Source: Cichorium intybus
Lineage: Eukaryota; Streptophyta; Magnoliopsida; Asterales; Asteraceae
DNA: 64,000 nucleotides
Direction: 5' to 3'
Assembly: GCA_023525715.1 (NCBI GenBank)
Contig: CM042016.1
Coordinates: forward strand, 80,335,382-80,399,381
The position numbers were made by a program, and so were the translations under genes. Positions 12,552-27,900 of the stretch are shown here, piece after piece (within the stretch, counting starts at the first letter, position 1; each line of letters starts with the position of its first letter). The notes beneath the pieces are model-generated. The model had not been told where the DNA came from. It made no database searches and saw nothing but the letters and a program-made list of their open reading frames with translations.

Positions 12552-13853
12552 ATGTCTTCCTCCGCAAGTTCAGAATCAATTGACTGGAACTCCTTGGCTA
12601 TAGGAGTTGGCAGAACACGGGCTTATAGTTTCTACAATCGCCGATCTGTGCAGCAACATAAGAGAATCGTTCCCGCCCGGCCGGTCAACTAGGAGTTGAC
12701 CAAGGAATCGGGAATCATGGATCATTTGCAAGATTGGTTGGTCCAAGGGGGCTATGAGAATGGCGAGCTTACATACACATGGCGGGCCATTGAAAACGTG
12801 GTTCACATGGAAGAACCTATTTATCGGGAGGTGCTCTTGCAATTTCTTGCAAGCTACCACTTTGATAATCAGCAACTGGGGATGGACACTAAAGAAATGG
12901 TGCAGTTTCGGTTGGGTAATCACAACCGGAGCTGCAGTCTACGGGAATTTGGTTATCGAATTGGGCTGTATACACAGGATGAATCGGAGGCACCAGGGTT
13001 CGACACATTCCACCGATGTGCTAACTATGATGCCGATGATTCCTTCTCGCCTGCTGACTATTGGAGTACCATATCATCCACGCGATATCACGAGAACACC
13101 GTACGCGAGGGGCTGATGCATCTACCAGCGCATCGAATGTTGCATCGGTTGATATCGACTATGATCTAGCCTCGTGCGGACGAGGAACGGGTCCTACCAC
13201 GTGAGCTACATCTCATGTGGTGTTTGATGCGGATGCTCCAGACGTGCAACATTCCGTATTTCGTGGCTGACTATTTCAAGCAGATCACAAACGCACCATT
13301 GAAGCAAATTGCTCTCGGTGGCGGACATTACGTAATGAGACTGGCCCAATCCTACGGGTTGCTATCCGAGCACACCACCCGTGGACTAACAATTGTTCAG
13401 CTAGTTCCCTTCAGCCCGCCGACCACCATCTCCCGAGATGTGATTTATGTTGATGATGGGATCACAGCAACCGAGCAATCGCCATTTCCGGTACTGAGGG
13501 CCGAACCATCAACTTCCAAAAAGCGACCCCGGGTAACTGTCAGTTTACCCCGAGGACTCTCCCCGGCCACCATGGAGTCACGATATTTGCCCGATGAAGT
13601 CAAGGCAGTTCAAAAAGCCTTGCAGACCCACATGCGGGAACACCAGATCCAGTCGTGTGCAGCGCATGAGGTTGATAAAAGAACGGAGAATACACAAAAG
13701 TAACTCCTCTGGCTAGTTGACTGTATGATTGCACTCATGGCAATGAACAAGTGTGTCCCACCAAGACCCCAGCCAACGATCAGAGACGAAGAGGAGGAGC
13801 CCATGGAAGAAGAACCTATGGAGGATGAAGAGGACGATACAGCACATAGTTAG
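12552..13853 (+). pseudogene. Athila ORF-1 family protein (env position), three in-frame stops
   Basis: The reading frame opens with ATG at 12552 and stays in one frame to about 13853, broken only by TAG (12690-12692), TAG (13167-13169) and TAA (13701-13703). Recognisable Athila ORF-1 family blocks include VQFRLGNHNRSCSLREFGYR, GLYTQDESEAPGF, the ADYWSTISSTRY segment, LHRLISTMI, and GGGHYVMRLAQSYGLL. The C-terminus is acidic (EEEEPMEEEPMEDEEDD). In the family this ORF lies downstream of integrase, in the place an envelope gene would occupy. I see no signal peptide or clear transmembrane helix, so an envelope function should not be assumed. Confidence 0.8.
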
Positions 13854-15136
13854 GGGAAGTAATTATGTTTTCTTTTCAGTTTTTAGGTTAAAAGTGTCCA
13901 TTTTAGGTTAGATTTGAATTTTGTTGCTAAAAAATGTTAAATGTTAGGATGATTGTTCGTAGATGAAAAATAAGCCATTTTCAGGCATTAGGACGTAATA
14001 AAACTTAGTGATTTTGTGTTGAATCTGCTGTTGAGAGTGTTTGAAATTGGTACAATCTGCTGAAATTACCGCGCCGCGACACCCTCACAAGGCGCGACGC
14101 TGTCATTTCCCATCTGACGGTGCTTTCAACGCTCGTAATTACCGCGACGCGCGTCCTTTAATCACGTGCCGCGGTCATCCACAACACATACATTTTGCTT
14201 ATTATACATTTGTATGTTTTCTTTTATATATCTGTTTATGTTTAATGTTCTATTGAGTTATGCATGTTATACCAAATTAGGGAGGAGTTGTCTCAGACAA
14301 GTGTGGGGTCACCGTGCCCCCTCCACTTGTCTTGACCACCGGCGTGTTCACTGTTGTGCCACAACTCCAGAATGCGAAATCAAGGACTTTTTGTTCGAAT
14401 TTGTAACTGTGATACTGAGTACCAAGCAGTCTACCGTCCAAAGGGGTAACTCTTTCTCCCTTGTTCTAAAATATTTTTATGTACAACGGAGACGTTGTAC
14501 GGTTTTAAGTGTGGGGTGTGGACGGTCGAAAGAGTTTTTGAAATTTTTTTGCGGGAAAAGACCAATTATTAAATTTTTAGCAACTTTTTCAAAATTTTTA
14601 CTAAATTGTAATTTTGAAACGAATGGTTTGTGATTGTGATAGCATTAGTATTTTTCGAGAGATACTATTTAGTTGTGATCATGCTATTAGTTAGTCAAAC
14701 AAGTTGAGTTTTAGGAGTTAGACGATTGGATTGTTTTAGGATTGGAATTTAGGAAGGAAATGTCAACCCGTGGCCTTTGTTGTTCGAGCCGGTAGGTCTA
14801 AAATGGGTGGGCCTTATGCACCTTGCCACCTAAGATCGTCTGGTCTGGGATGGTATTTCTGAAAGCTCGCTACACAGACAACATCGAAAGTCATGGACAA
14901 TTCCTTAATTGTCTTTAGAATCTGAATGAGTAAGTACACTTCATTGTGGACAGAAAATTTGTAATCAAGGGTTCTCTAGAAAGCCATGAATTCCAAAGAA
15001 CATTCTAATTAGGTTCTCACGAACTATTTCACTCTAACTCTTAGGGCAATAAGCTTTGAAACTAAACACAGTCAAAAATTGTTTGAGTCTTAGTTAGAAT
15101 TTATTAAAAACTCTCTTGCTTGGGGACAAGCAAGGC
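13854..15136 (+). other. Athila 3' untranslated region
   Basis: No coding frame is recognised. It contains CGCG dyad pairs at 14070/14093 and 14143/14165, two copies of the AAGTGTGGGGT motif (14297-14310, 14505-14520), and a perfect 8-bp hairpin with a GAGA loop (14481-14500). The rest is AT-rich. Confidence 0.55.
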
Positions 15137-15152
15137 ACAAGTGTGGGGTGTT
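15137..15152 (+). other. Polypurine tract of the Athila element
   Basis: ACAAGTGTGGGGTGTT lies immediately before the 3' LTR start at 15153, the position required for plus-strand priming. Near-identical cores occur three more times upstream (11906, 14297, 14505). Confidence 0.75.
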
Positions 15153-16280
15153 TGACAACGCCTAGTGATATTGCATATTTTAGTCGTTGTTGAGCCCTCT
15201 TCTTAGTGAAATTATATCATATATATCGTGGATTCTCACTTTTTGTACCAGTACTTGTTTGGAATAAAATAATGAAAACAGGGACCAAAAGCGTGCAAAT
15301 TGGAGAAAGTTTGGAAAAGAAGATAAAATCAGGAAAATACGTACGCACGCTGCGGGTTTTGCATTTGCGCGACGCAGCTTTGAGGCGGTGGAATAAATTC
15401 AAATGCCGAGAAAACGGGAGAAGATTAGTACGCGCGCCGCAGTTTTCTTAATTGCGCGGCGCGGCTGCGGGAAATTTGCAACTATAAATAGAGGCATTTA
15501 CAGCCGAAAACCCTAGCAAAGACCCGGTGGAAAAACGACCTGAAGGCTCTTTGACTCCGTGATTAAGCATCAGCAACCTCTCAATTGGTATTTTTATGTT
15601 TTAGAATTTATTTTCATTTAGCTAGATAGTCAGTAATTGTTAGCTAGTATCTTTGGGAGTGACAACCACTGATATTAGGCTTTAGTTTATGTTTTTGAAT
15701 CATTTGGTTACTGTTTGTACCTGTGGAATTCGTTTTGGTTAATGAGAATCATTTGGTTACAAGTAATCTTGGTTTTTCGGTGTTTTGATGATTGATATTG
15801 GTTTTACATGTTTGTGTTGTGTTTGGATGTTTGATTTGACATTGTTGGACTGTTTTCCTTTACTGATTTCAGTAGCCAATTAGGTTAGTCTTTCAGGTTT
15901 GAACTTTAGCCAGTGACTGTCCCATTGGATTTTAGTTATTGGTTTAGTTTATGCCTTGTTTTGGTTTCTGCTTGGATTGTTGGATGCCTTTGTTTACTTC
16001 TGAATTAAAGATGCACTTCTGATTTCAGAAAGTAACTAGGTTTGGTTTGAAGCTTAGCTTACTCTATGCTTAGTTTGAGATTGTTCAGTTTAGGTTTTCT
16101 GAGTTTTAGTAGCAAGGGTTTAGAAACTAAAGTCCTCCGACTATAGCGTGACACTATAGTTGGTAATCTGTCATCTGATCTGACCACGTAGCTCCTGCGG
16201 ATCGACCCTGACTACCACTGTGCTAGTATGTGTGTTAGGTTTTCTCTTATTTTTGACCGCACGACGACCTAGGCGTGTCA
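15153..16280 (+). repeat. 3' LTR of the Athila element
   Basis: 1128 bp, TGACAACGCC...GCGTGTCA, equal in length to the 5' LTR. Several CGCG dyads are intact in one LTR and mutated in the other. For example 15346 reads CACGCTGCG where the 5' LTR has CGCGCCGCG. This pattern is expected from deamination of methylated CG. Confidence 0.95.
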
Positions 16281-16742
16281 TTTAATCACCTGATATATTG
16301 TAGGAACCTTATGGTTCATATATGCCTTAGTGGTCAGGAGATTGGGTTTAATCACCCGATATATTGTAGGCACATTTGTGGTTCATATCGGCCTTAGTGG
16401 CCATGAGATTGGGTTTAATCACCTGATATATTATAGGAACCTTTGTGGTTCATATCGGCCTTAGTGGCCAGGAGATTGGGTTTAATCACACGATATATTA
16501 TAGGAATCTTTGTGGTTCAAATCGGCCTTAGTTCTTAGGAGGTTGGGTTTAATCGTCCAACATATGTGGTTAGAGTCCTTGTGGTTCATACTACAGTAGG
16601 GGTGACGGAAGTCTATAATGCTCAAGATTGTGCATATACTACGGAGGGGGGCGGTGAGTCTTAAAGACTGTGGGGGTTGAGGAGGAGACAGATATGAAGC
16701 CTTTGTGGCTTACGAACGTAGAGGTCATAGAGTGGAGGAATC
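16281..16742 (+). repeat. Tandem repeats of the old LTR-like remnant (continued)
   Basis: About four copies of a unit near 74 bp (TTTAATCACC-GATATATTGTAGGAACC ... GGCCTTAGTGGCCAGGAGATTGGG) run from 16281 to about 16560 and continue the copies seen before 3911. The array is split by the Athila element. After it comes non-coding sequence with a GCGGTGAGTCT motif that also occurs at 33010 in the large element. Confidence 0.8.
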
Positions 16743-17017
16743 TGTAAGACCCATTTTCATTTGAGATGCTTATTTAGGTAAGTAGAGTTACCACCTTATA
16801 GTCGGTGTGATTCAAGCTATGAGTTTTCTTAGAATAAAGGTGTGGCGATCCTTGTGATTGCCTTCGAGTTTTGAGTTGTTGATGAGTGAGAAGAGGTTGG
16901 AGTCCCTCTTATGTACTAATATTGGTGTAATTCAGATTAGTTAAGTTGTTATATGTGTTAGTATGGTTAGAAGACCTTTTGGAAGGAGTTGAGCTTGGAA
17001 AATGCCAAATAGAGGTT

Positions 17018-17198
17018 ACACGGGTCGTGTCATATTACACGGGTCGTGTCAGGTGTCACACGGGTTGTGTCAGCGGACACGGGTCGTGTAGGACCTGTAG
17101 AGACAAACAGTAAGTAATTTGTAGATCTACACGAGTCGTGTAGATTTACACGGGTCGTGTAGATTTACACGGGTCGCGTAGATTTACACGGGTCGTGT
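17018..17198 (+). repeat. Array of ACACGGGTCGTGT dyads, 19-bp period, eight copies
   Basis: Copies begin at 17018, 17037, 17058, 17077, 17129, 17148, 17167 and 17186. Most spacings are exactly 19 bp. The unit is an interrupted palindrome, ACACG-GGT-CGTGT. The right LTR has six copies, at 42758-42901. Confidence 0.9.
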
Positions 17199-18002
17199 AG
17201 GCGCGACAGACCAATATAATGTGCAGAAAATGCTCATTTCGGAAAAGAACACCCCCAATTTGATTTTAGAGCATAAAGAGGTGATTTTCTATAAAATTGA
17301 GCCTGGAGATTCGTAGGAAAACATAAGGAGACTTGAATCTAATCCCATAAACGTGCTCATGATTCCTAATTCATCGAGGATAGTAACTTGTCTGTTTTGG
17401 GGTTTTCAAACCTTAGCTTTTGATTTTGTGATTTAGCTATATATTTTTGTATATGTTGTTAGTAGACTGTTAGTGGATACTTTCTTGAGCTGTTGATGTC
17501 ATTATTGTCAAGATTTTACGGTTGAATGAGTAGAACCGCAGAATTGGGGGTTTCGGTAAATATAGAGTTGAAATTTACCGTTTATGCTCCTTTTTCCTCT
17601 TTCAAATTTCTACATCTTTGAGATAGATTCTGTTGAGATGATTAAGCATATTGGAGAAATGATTTAGACTATGGTGATACAACCAAGTTTAGCGAACAGG
17701 ATCCCGTTATGCGTAATTTGGGGATTTCATATACTAAACTGATATCAGGTGAGTAATCTCTAGTACTTAAGTGGAGTTTTACCTTGTTGTAGGTAAGATA
17801 TTTGTATATGTGTTATGTTGATATCATTACAATCTGATTGAGGAGTAAATTTTTATTTGTGAATAATAATTATAGAGTTGAACATACATATTGATTGTAT
17901 ATATTGAGTAAATGCTAATGTTGTAGTTTTAAAGAGTTTTGAGTCGATTTGTATAGCCAGGAGAGTTATTGACCTAGAGTATAACTGGTTGCAAAACGAG
18001 TA

Positions 18003-21045
<3,043 letters not shown>

Positions 21046-21163
21046 TGATTATGATTGAGTTTGTGAGAAGTATCAAGTATGATACTTACTGAGAAGTTGA
21101 TAATAGCTAACATTTAACTTGTGTTGTAAAGTCAATGTGTTGTAGTTTTCAGAGATATAGAGA

Positions 21164-21285
<122 letters not shown>

Positions 21286-21646
21286 GCTAATGAGATTAGC
21301 AAGAGTGGAAGATTAGAAACGCATGTTGATAATGAGATTTGAGAAAAGAGTTAGAGGTTATTCACTACGCTTTTTATAAGCTTAGACTTGAGTTCTATAT
21401 TGTTTGCAGGTATCTGTAGCAGTGATAGGGGAAGGCATGTGATAAAGAAAGATGGACAATTTAGAGCCTGTCCTTTAATTTGTTAGATTAATTTGTAATG
21501 CCTGCTCAAATTTCTAAGGACCTCTTGTGTAATTATTTATGTTGATAACATCTTGTTTCCATGGTTTGAGTACCAGTATGCCCGTTTTGATGTATTATTG
21601 TTTGAAATTTTTTGGGTGTACTTTGTATGAGAAACCGGGCGTTACA

Positions 21647-22195
21647 AGTTGGTATCAGAGCAGTGGTTTAAGTGAACTAGGTCTTTTGAGTCTACAGTCT
21701 TAGACTTGAACCGAGGAGAGAGCCCTATCACATGCTTGGAAAAGATACTGTTGTAGATGTTAGTGTATGAGTTAAGTATAACTTTTCTAATATATTTGTT
21801 ATTTGTTATATTCTGTGTTTGAATATAGATATGGAGTCAGATGAAGGACGAGTTGATGAATTGGTCACAGCTGGTTAGACCAACAACAGATGAGGAGAAG
21901 AGATTTTGGCTGCTATGAGATATCAGCCAATGAGGAAATGAGAAATTCATTCAATAATGAGATGTCAACTGAATATGAGATGAGATACTAATTGAGATGA
22001 GATCCCAGCTGATGGCGAGATTCCAGTTGATGATAAGATGCGATCCCAGTTGAGGTGAAATTCCAACTGCTGATGAGAACGAGTATGAGTATAAGCATGA
22101 GTTGAGTGTGAGTTAAGAGTTGAGGTATGTGAGTAAATTTACTTAACATGTTAGTTGTAACGTGTTGTGTGTGTTTAATGGTTGATAATACATGT
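21647..22195 (+). other. PBS and first internal segment of the large element
   Basis: It begins with AGTTGGTATCAGAGC, the complement of the initiator tRNA-Met 3' end, as the primer site. The following 530 bp contains GATGAGAT-type short repeats and no coding frame. The last 8 bases (22188-22195) are the TSD of the hAT MITE. Confidence 0.75.
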
Positions 22196-23207
22196 TAGGG
22201 ATGAGCAAAACCGAACCCGGAAACCGAGAAACCGATAAAAACCGACAAAACCGAATCCGAAAAACCGAAACCATAACAGAAACCAGTGGTTCGGGTTTAA
22301 TTTTTCTAAAACTGAAATGTCGGTTTCGGTTTCGGTTTCATTTGGTAAAACCGACCCATTAGAAACCGACCCGGAAATCCTATTAAAAAACATTTAGTAT
22401 ATTAATATTATTAGTTTTTGATATATTATTATTTTTACATAGAAGTTTCAGATTTCATGATTGAAGTTCAAACCCTACTGTCTCTCGATTCTCACTCAGC
22501 CGTCTCTCGACTCTTGCTTTCCCGGTTGAAGTTTAAACCCTAGATCATATTACCGATCGAATAATATACGTAACCAAGGCAAGTAAGTAGTTGTAATCGG
22601 AGGAATTCGACGGTCAACAGTCGGAATCAGAATAATACGCAGCAGTCGCCAGTCGGGATCGAAGAATACGACAATATGAAGCAGTCGCGCTCCTTCACTC
22701 GACAATTCCCAAGTGCGTAGTATGTTATCAATTTCAGATTTTCAGTGTCTGTGTTTCTTAGTTCCTACAATAGAAATGTCAATTTCAGTGTCAATTTCGG
22801 ATTTATTTTCTTACATAGGATATAAGTTTAACAGTTTCAGGCTTCGGTGTTTCTTTTCTTACGGTAGGAATGTAGGCTAATGGATGTTTGTGTGAATTTC
22901 TTTTCTTACGGTAGGAATGTAGGATAATGGATGCTTGTAATTCCTTATTGTAGAGCTGTCTTGTACAAGTTTGATTGTAATTCCTCATTGTTTCTTTAAT
23001 TTCAAGACTTGCTGGAAAATGTTCGATCCCAAAACCCAAAAACCCATGGGTTCAACCCGAAACCGACCCAAAACTGAAATTAGAAACCGAAACCGAACCC
23101 GAAAAGAAACCGAAACCGATGGGTTTGAAAACCCAGAAACCGAACTGATCGGTTTGGTTTCGGTTTTGGGTCCAAAACCGACCCAAACCGACCCATGCTC
23201 ATCCCTA
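22196..23207. mobile_element. hAT-like MITE, 1012 bp, with perfect 8-bp TSD
   Basis: Terminal inverted repeats TAGGGATGAGCA are flanked by ATACATGT on both sides (22188-22195 and 23208-23215). Subterminal CGGTTTCGGTTT/AAACCGAAACCG repeats are abundant at both ends. There is no transposase. It is a non-autonomous hAT element inside the large element's internal region. Confidence 0.93.
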
Positions 23208-23302
23208 ATACATGTAGTACAATATGTGTAAAATATGTGGACACATAAAAGATCAATTGAAATTACATGTGTTAGAGAAATATGGTTATAAAGTGTAGTA
23301 AC

Positions 23303-24070
23303 TGAAAGGTTTTTAGCAATCAATGAACTAATAATCCTAAGTTCATATGCAACCTAGAATGAGGATCTATATTTTTCTATCAATGAACATATAACAAAAA
23401 CCTAAGGCCAACAATTATTTTTCTAAATAATTAAAACAAGAAAAACCAACCTTTGATTTTCTTCTTAAAGCTAGCAGCACAATTGTCCTGCCTCAAATAA
23501 GATCACACCCAAGCAAAAGGAGAGAGGCAGCGAATTCCAGAGAGACAGAGTAAGGGTGGCGCAGGATTAGGGTTCCCCAGTGATCCCTATTTATAGCCTC
23601 CAGGTGGTACAGTCAAAACCCTAGAGGAGCCCCCTAATGGACAAGCCTTTTACCCATTTGGACCAAGCCTCTAAAACCTAATTAGGGTTTCGAGATTTGT
23701 GGAGGCTCCCACAAAATCACTCGCACCATCTGGCTTCCACTGGCCAGTCATTATTCAACTATTGAATAATTACAAAACCAGTCCCTGCACTTTTAATTAA
23801 TTAAATTAATCACTAAATTAAATCCAATTAATTCTAGATTAATTTCTAATTAATTAAGATATAGTTTCTAATTAATATATTATCACTTTAATATATTAAT
23901 AAACTATTTATTTTATTTCTATTGATTTATTAAACATTTAATAAATCAATCTTTCTCTCTACTGAACTTTCTGCCAAACCTCCAGCTATGAGGGCAACCC
24001 AAATGGACTTTGCTTCTATTAATAAGATAAATACAAATTATAAGTGATGGCGTAGACACCTAATCCAATA
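23303..24070 (-). repeat. 3' LTR of copia element 1
   Basis: 768 bp, equal in length to the copia 2 LTR at 56015-56782. The terminal CA has decayed to TA. A run of TTAATTAATTAAA-type sequence forms the AT-rich half. Confidence 0.9.
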
Positions 24071-24090
24071 GTCTCCCACTTGGATAAGTC
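24071..24090 (-). other. Polypurine tract of copia element 1
   Basis: Read on the minus strand this is GACTTATCCAAGTGGGAGAC, immediately before the 3' LTR. The same sequence precedes the copia 2 LTR at 56783. Confidence 0.8.
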
Positions 24091-24959
24091 TATGACTTTA
24101 GTTGTCCATTTATCTTCAGATTAATTAACAAATCTCAGCTTCGTAGAAATTGTTGTCGAACTCTAACCCAGTCAGTTCTGTCCATAGATTTGTGATCATA
24201 TGATCCTCCGTCCAACAAGAAACTTGCAAACTCAAGACATGGATTAAGATCAATCTTGGTCTGATACTCTGTTTCTCGATTTCTGATTCTGCTTATGACT
24301 TTAAGACTACTAATTGAACACATCAATTTAGTCTCGATTGGCCAACATTTTCAGTCAACTTCAAAATCATCGAGAGGCCTACAAATATCTATTTCCCAAC
24401 AGGGTCAAGGGACGAATAAGTTTCGACTCATATGCTTATATCTTTTACAAGACAAGTCACTCACAACAATATGTTTTATAACATCGAGTTACCAATGCGT
24501 TTTCGTATTATCAATGAACAACCGCCTTGCAAATTACAACTCATATGTCTCTACTTTAAGATCATACGATATTATCGTCTCAACATTGATTGTGATATAA
24601 TCCATGAAGCAATCTATTGAGTGCGGGTTTATCCAATACTCAAATCTCTATTTCTAAGTACTCATGAACGTTGTAGCAATCTCATTGTTATGTCTAACTC
24701 CTTAGACAATCTACAAACCAGTTCAGGACAGTCTTCGTTCATACTTACTCCCTAAAAGTATGAGCAACTGTGGATATTTGAATAATCTAATTACTCAGGA
24801 AGTAAACATGCAAAATGAAACACAATGATAAACAATTGACAAAAGCAGTAAACAATACTCATTAATAAATCTCTATTATTAAATCGCCAAAGTCAATTAC
24901 ATTTATATTGTTACAAGTTTCAAAACTATCTAATTACTAAAACTAATATGATCTCTCAA
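24091..24959 (-). other. Copia 1 untranslated region between pol and 3' PPT
   Basis: This region is collinear with 56803-57633 of copia 2 and non-coding in both. Short ORFs are not conserved as protein. Confidence 0.6.
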
Positions 24960-27900
24960 TCAAATGCTCCTAGCATGCTGATTGTGCTTGATCCTAATCA
25001 GAGCCTTTGTCAAGGGATCTGCAGTATTATCTTCAGATGATACCCTCTTCACATGGAGGTGACCTTCTTCTACTCTATGCCGAATGTAATGGTACTTTCT
25101 ATCGATATGTCTGGACTTTCCATGATCTCGCGGTTCCTTTGTCAAGGCGACCGCTCCTTCATTATCATAAAACAGTTCCATGGGCTCCTGAATACTCGGG
25201 ACTACTCCAAGGTCACCGATAAAGTTCTTCAGCCAAGCCTCTCCCTTAGACACTTCACTCGCAGCTATGTACTCTGATTTGCACATAGAATCAGCCACCG
25301 TCTCTTGCTTGGAACTATTCCAAGTGACCACTCCCCCATTCAAAAGAAATACACAGCCCGACTGAGACCGGCCATTGTCCATATCTGTCTGGAAACTGGC
25401 ATCTGTGTATCCACTAACTCTCAAAGTATCACTGCCACCAAGGACTAACACCATGTTCTTCGTCCTTCGCAGATACTTTATTATATTCTTTACAGCTGTC
25501 CAATGAGCTCTACCAGGGTTTCCCTGGTACCAACTGACCATGCTCAAAGCAAAGGACACATCGGGGTGAGTACATGTCATAGCGTACATGATCGGCCCTA
25601 CTGCCGAAGCATAAGGTACCCGACTCATCTCAGCTATTTCCTTATCGGTACTCGGGCTTTGAGTCTTACTCAACTTAGCATTACTTTAGATAGGTAGCTC
25701 TCCCTTCTTGGAATTTTCCATACTAAACCTCTTTAGTACCTTTTCCAAGTATGTACACTGACTAAGTCATATTAGTCTTTTCTTTCTATCTCTTAGTATT
25801 CTTATCTCGGGAATGTAGCCAGCTTCTCCTAGGTCTTTCATGGCGAAACACTTCCCAAGCCAAGACTAGACATCTTGCAAGGTTGGAATGTCGTTTCCCA
25901 TGAGCAGTATGTCATCAACATACAGCACCAGAAAAGTGACTATACTCCCACTAGCCTTGACATATACACAGGACTCGTCTTCACTCCTAGAGAAACCAAA
26001 CTCTTTGACTTTCTCACGGAAACAAAGATTCCAGCTGCGAGAAGCTTGTTTCAATCCGTAGATCAATTTCTCAAGCTTACACACCTTATTAGGACGCTTC
26101 ATGTCTACAAAACCCTCAGGCTGATTCATGTAAACATCCTCAGTCAACTTCCCGTTAAGGAAAGTGGTTTTGACATCAATCTGCCAAATTTCATAGTCAT
26201 TAAATGCAGCTATGGCAAGCATTATCCTAATAGACTTAATCTTGGCTACTAGTGAGAAGGTCTCATCATAATCAACCCCGGGGTTTGAGTGAATCCCTTC
26301 GCAACCAGCCGAGCTTTAAAGGTGTGTACCTTTCCATCCATGTCGGTCTTCTTCTTGAAGATCCACTTGCATCCGACTGTATTTCGACCTGGTACATTGT
26401 CAACCAAGTTCCAAACTTGATTGTCATAGATGGACTTGATCTCGCTATCCATTGCCTCTTTCCACTTGGCAGACTCGGGGCCCGCCACCACTTCCTGGTA
26501 GTTAGCTGGCTCATCCAAATTTGTCAATGTCCTGTCACTGACATACGTGTCACCATCCGTAGTTATATGGAAACCATAAAACTCGAGTGGCATGCTAACT
26601 CTACCAGAATGCCTAAGAGGTAATGAAATGTCCGTCGGACCAACAGGAACCTCTTCCTCTTCTTGGTTGCTAGTTTCTCCTAAGGCTCCTTCACCGGATG
26701 ACTCCTGAATTTTTTCAAGGTCAACAGTACTTCCACTGTCCTCTTTGGATATGAGCTCTCTCTCGAAAGACTTCTCATCTCGCTACAAAAATCACGTCCT
26801 TGCTTGGTCTGTAGAACAAGTATCCAAAAGACTGTTTTGGGTATCCGATAAATATACATCTCTCACTTCTTTCTGTGAGTTTGTCTTGAGTCTCTCGTCT
26901 CACGAAAGCCTCCCAACCCTAGACCTTGATATGTGCTAACAAGGGAACTTTTCCCGTCCACATCTCATGAGGTGTTTTGGAAACCTTCTTAGTTGGGACA
27001 AGATTGAGGATATGGGCGGCAGTCTCTAAGGCATACCCCCATAAATGGATTAGAAGCAAAGCTCGACTCATCATGGAATGAACCATGTCCAACAGGGTTC
27101 GGTTTCGCCTCTCAGCAACACCGTTCAACTGAGGTGTTCTAGGATGTGACAACTGTGAAACTATTCCACATTCCTTCAGATAGTCAAGGAACTCGATACT
27201 AAGATAGTCACCGCCTCTTTCGGATCTAAGCATCTTTATCTTCCTGCCCAATTGATTCTCTACTTCATTCTTTAATTCTTTGAACTTTTCAAAGGTGTCT
27301 GACTTGTGCTTGATCAAGCAGATATACATATATCTACTAAAATTGTCAGTAAAAGTCACATAGAACCGTGTGCCATCCTTTGTGGTTGTTCTGAAGGGAC
27401 CACACACATCTGTGTGTATGATGTCCAATAGACCTTCACCTCTTTCAAAAGACCCTTTGAAAGGTGATTTTGTCATCTTGCCAAACAAACAAGATTCGCA
27501 TACATCATCCGATTTTAGGTCGAATGATTCCAACACTCCATCCTTTTGGAGTTGGGCGATGCGTTTCTTATTGATGTGCCCAAGGCGACAGTGCCACAAA
27601 CACGCCTTTTCTAACCACTAGAATAATCAATATTCAACACACTATTTCCTAAATTGTCAACACACATAATGGTTTCATACACACCATCACAAGGCAAAGC
27701 TTCAAAAATAAAAACATCATTTTTAAGAACATAAATTGAACCATTCAATTTATCAAAAGTGTAATAAAAGCCTTGTCTGAACAATACATGAAAAGAAATT
27801 ATGTTTCTAGCCATATCAGGCGAATAACAACAATTTTGTAAATCTAAACTAACACCATTACTAGGCATTAATCTATAGACACCGATCTTGGTAACAGGTG

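Noticed and set aside
12552..13853. A true viral envelope gene in the Athila element
   Set aside because: The protein matches the Athila ORF-1 family in position and sequence blocks, but no signal peptide, furin-like site or convincing transmembrane helix is visible. Envelope function would be speculation.
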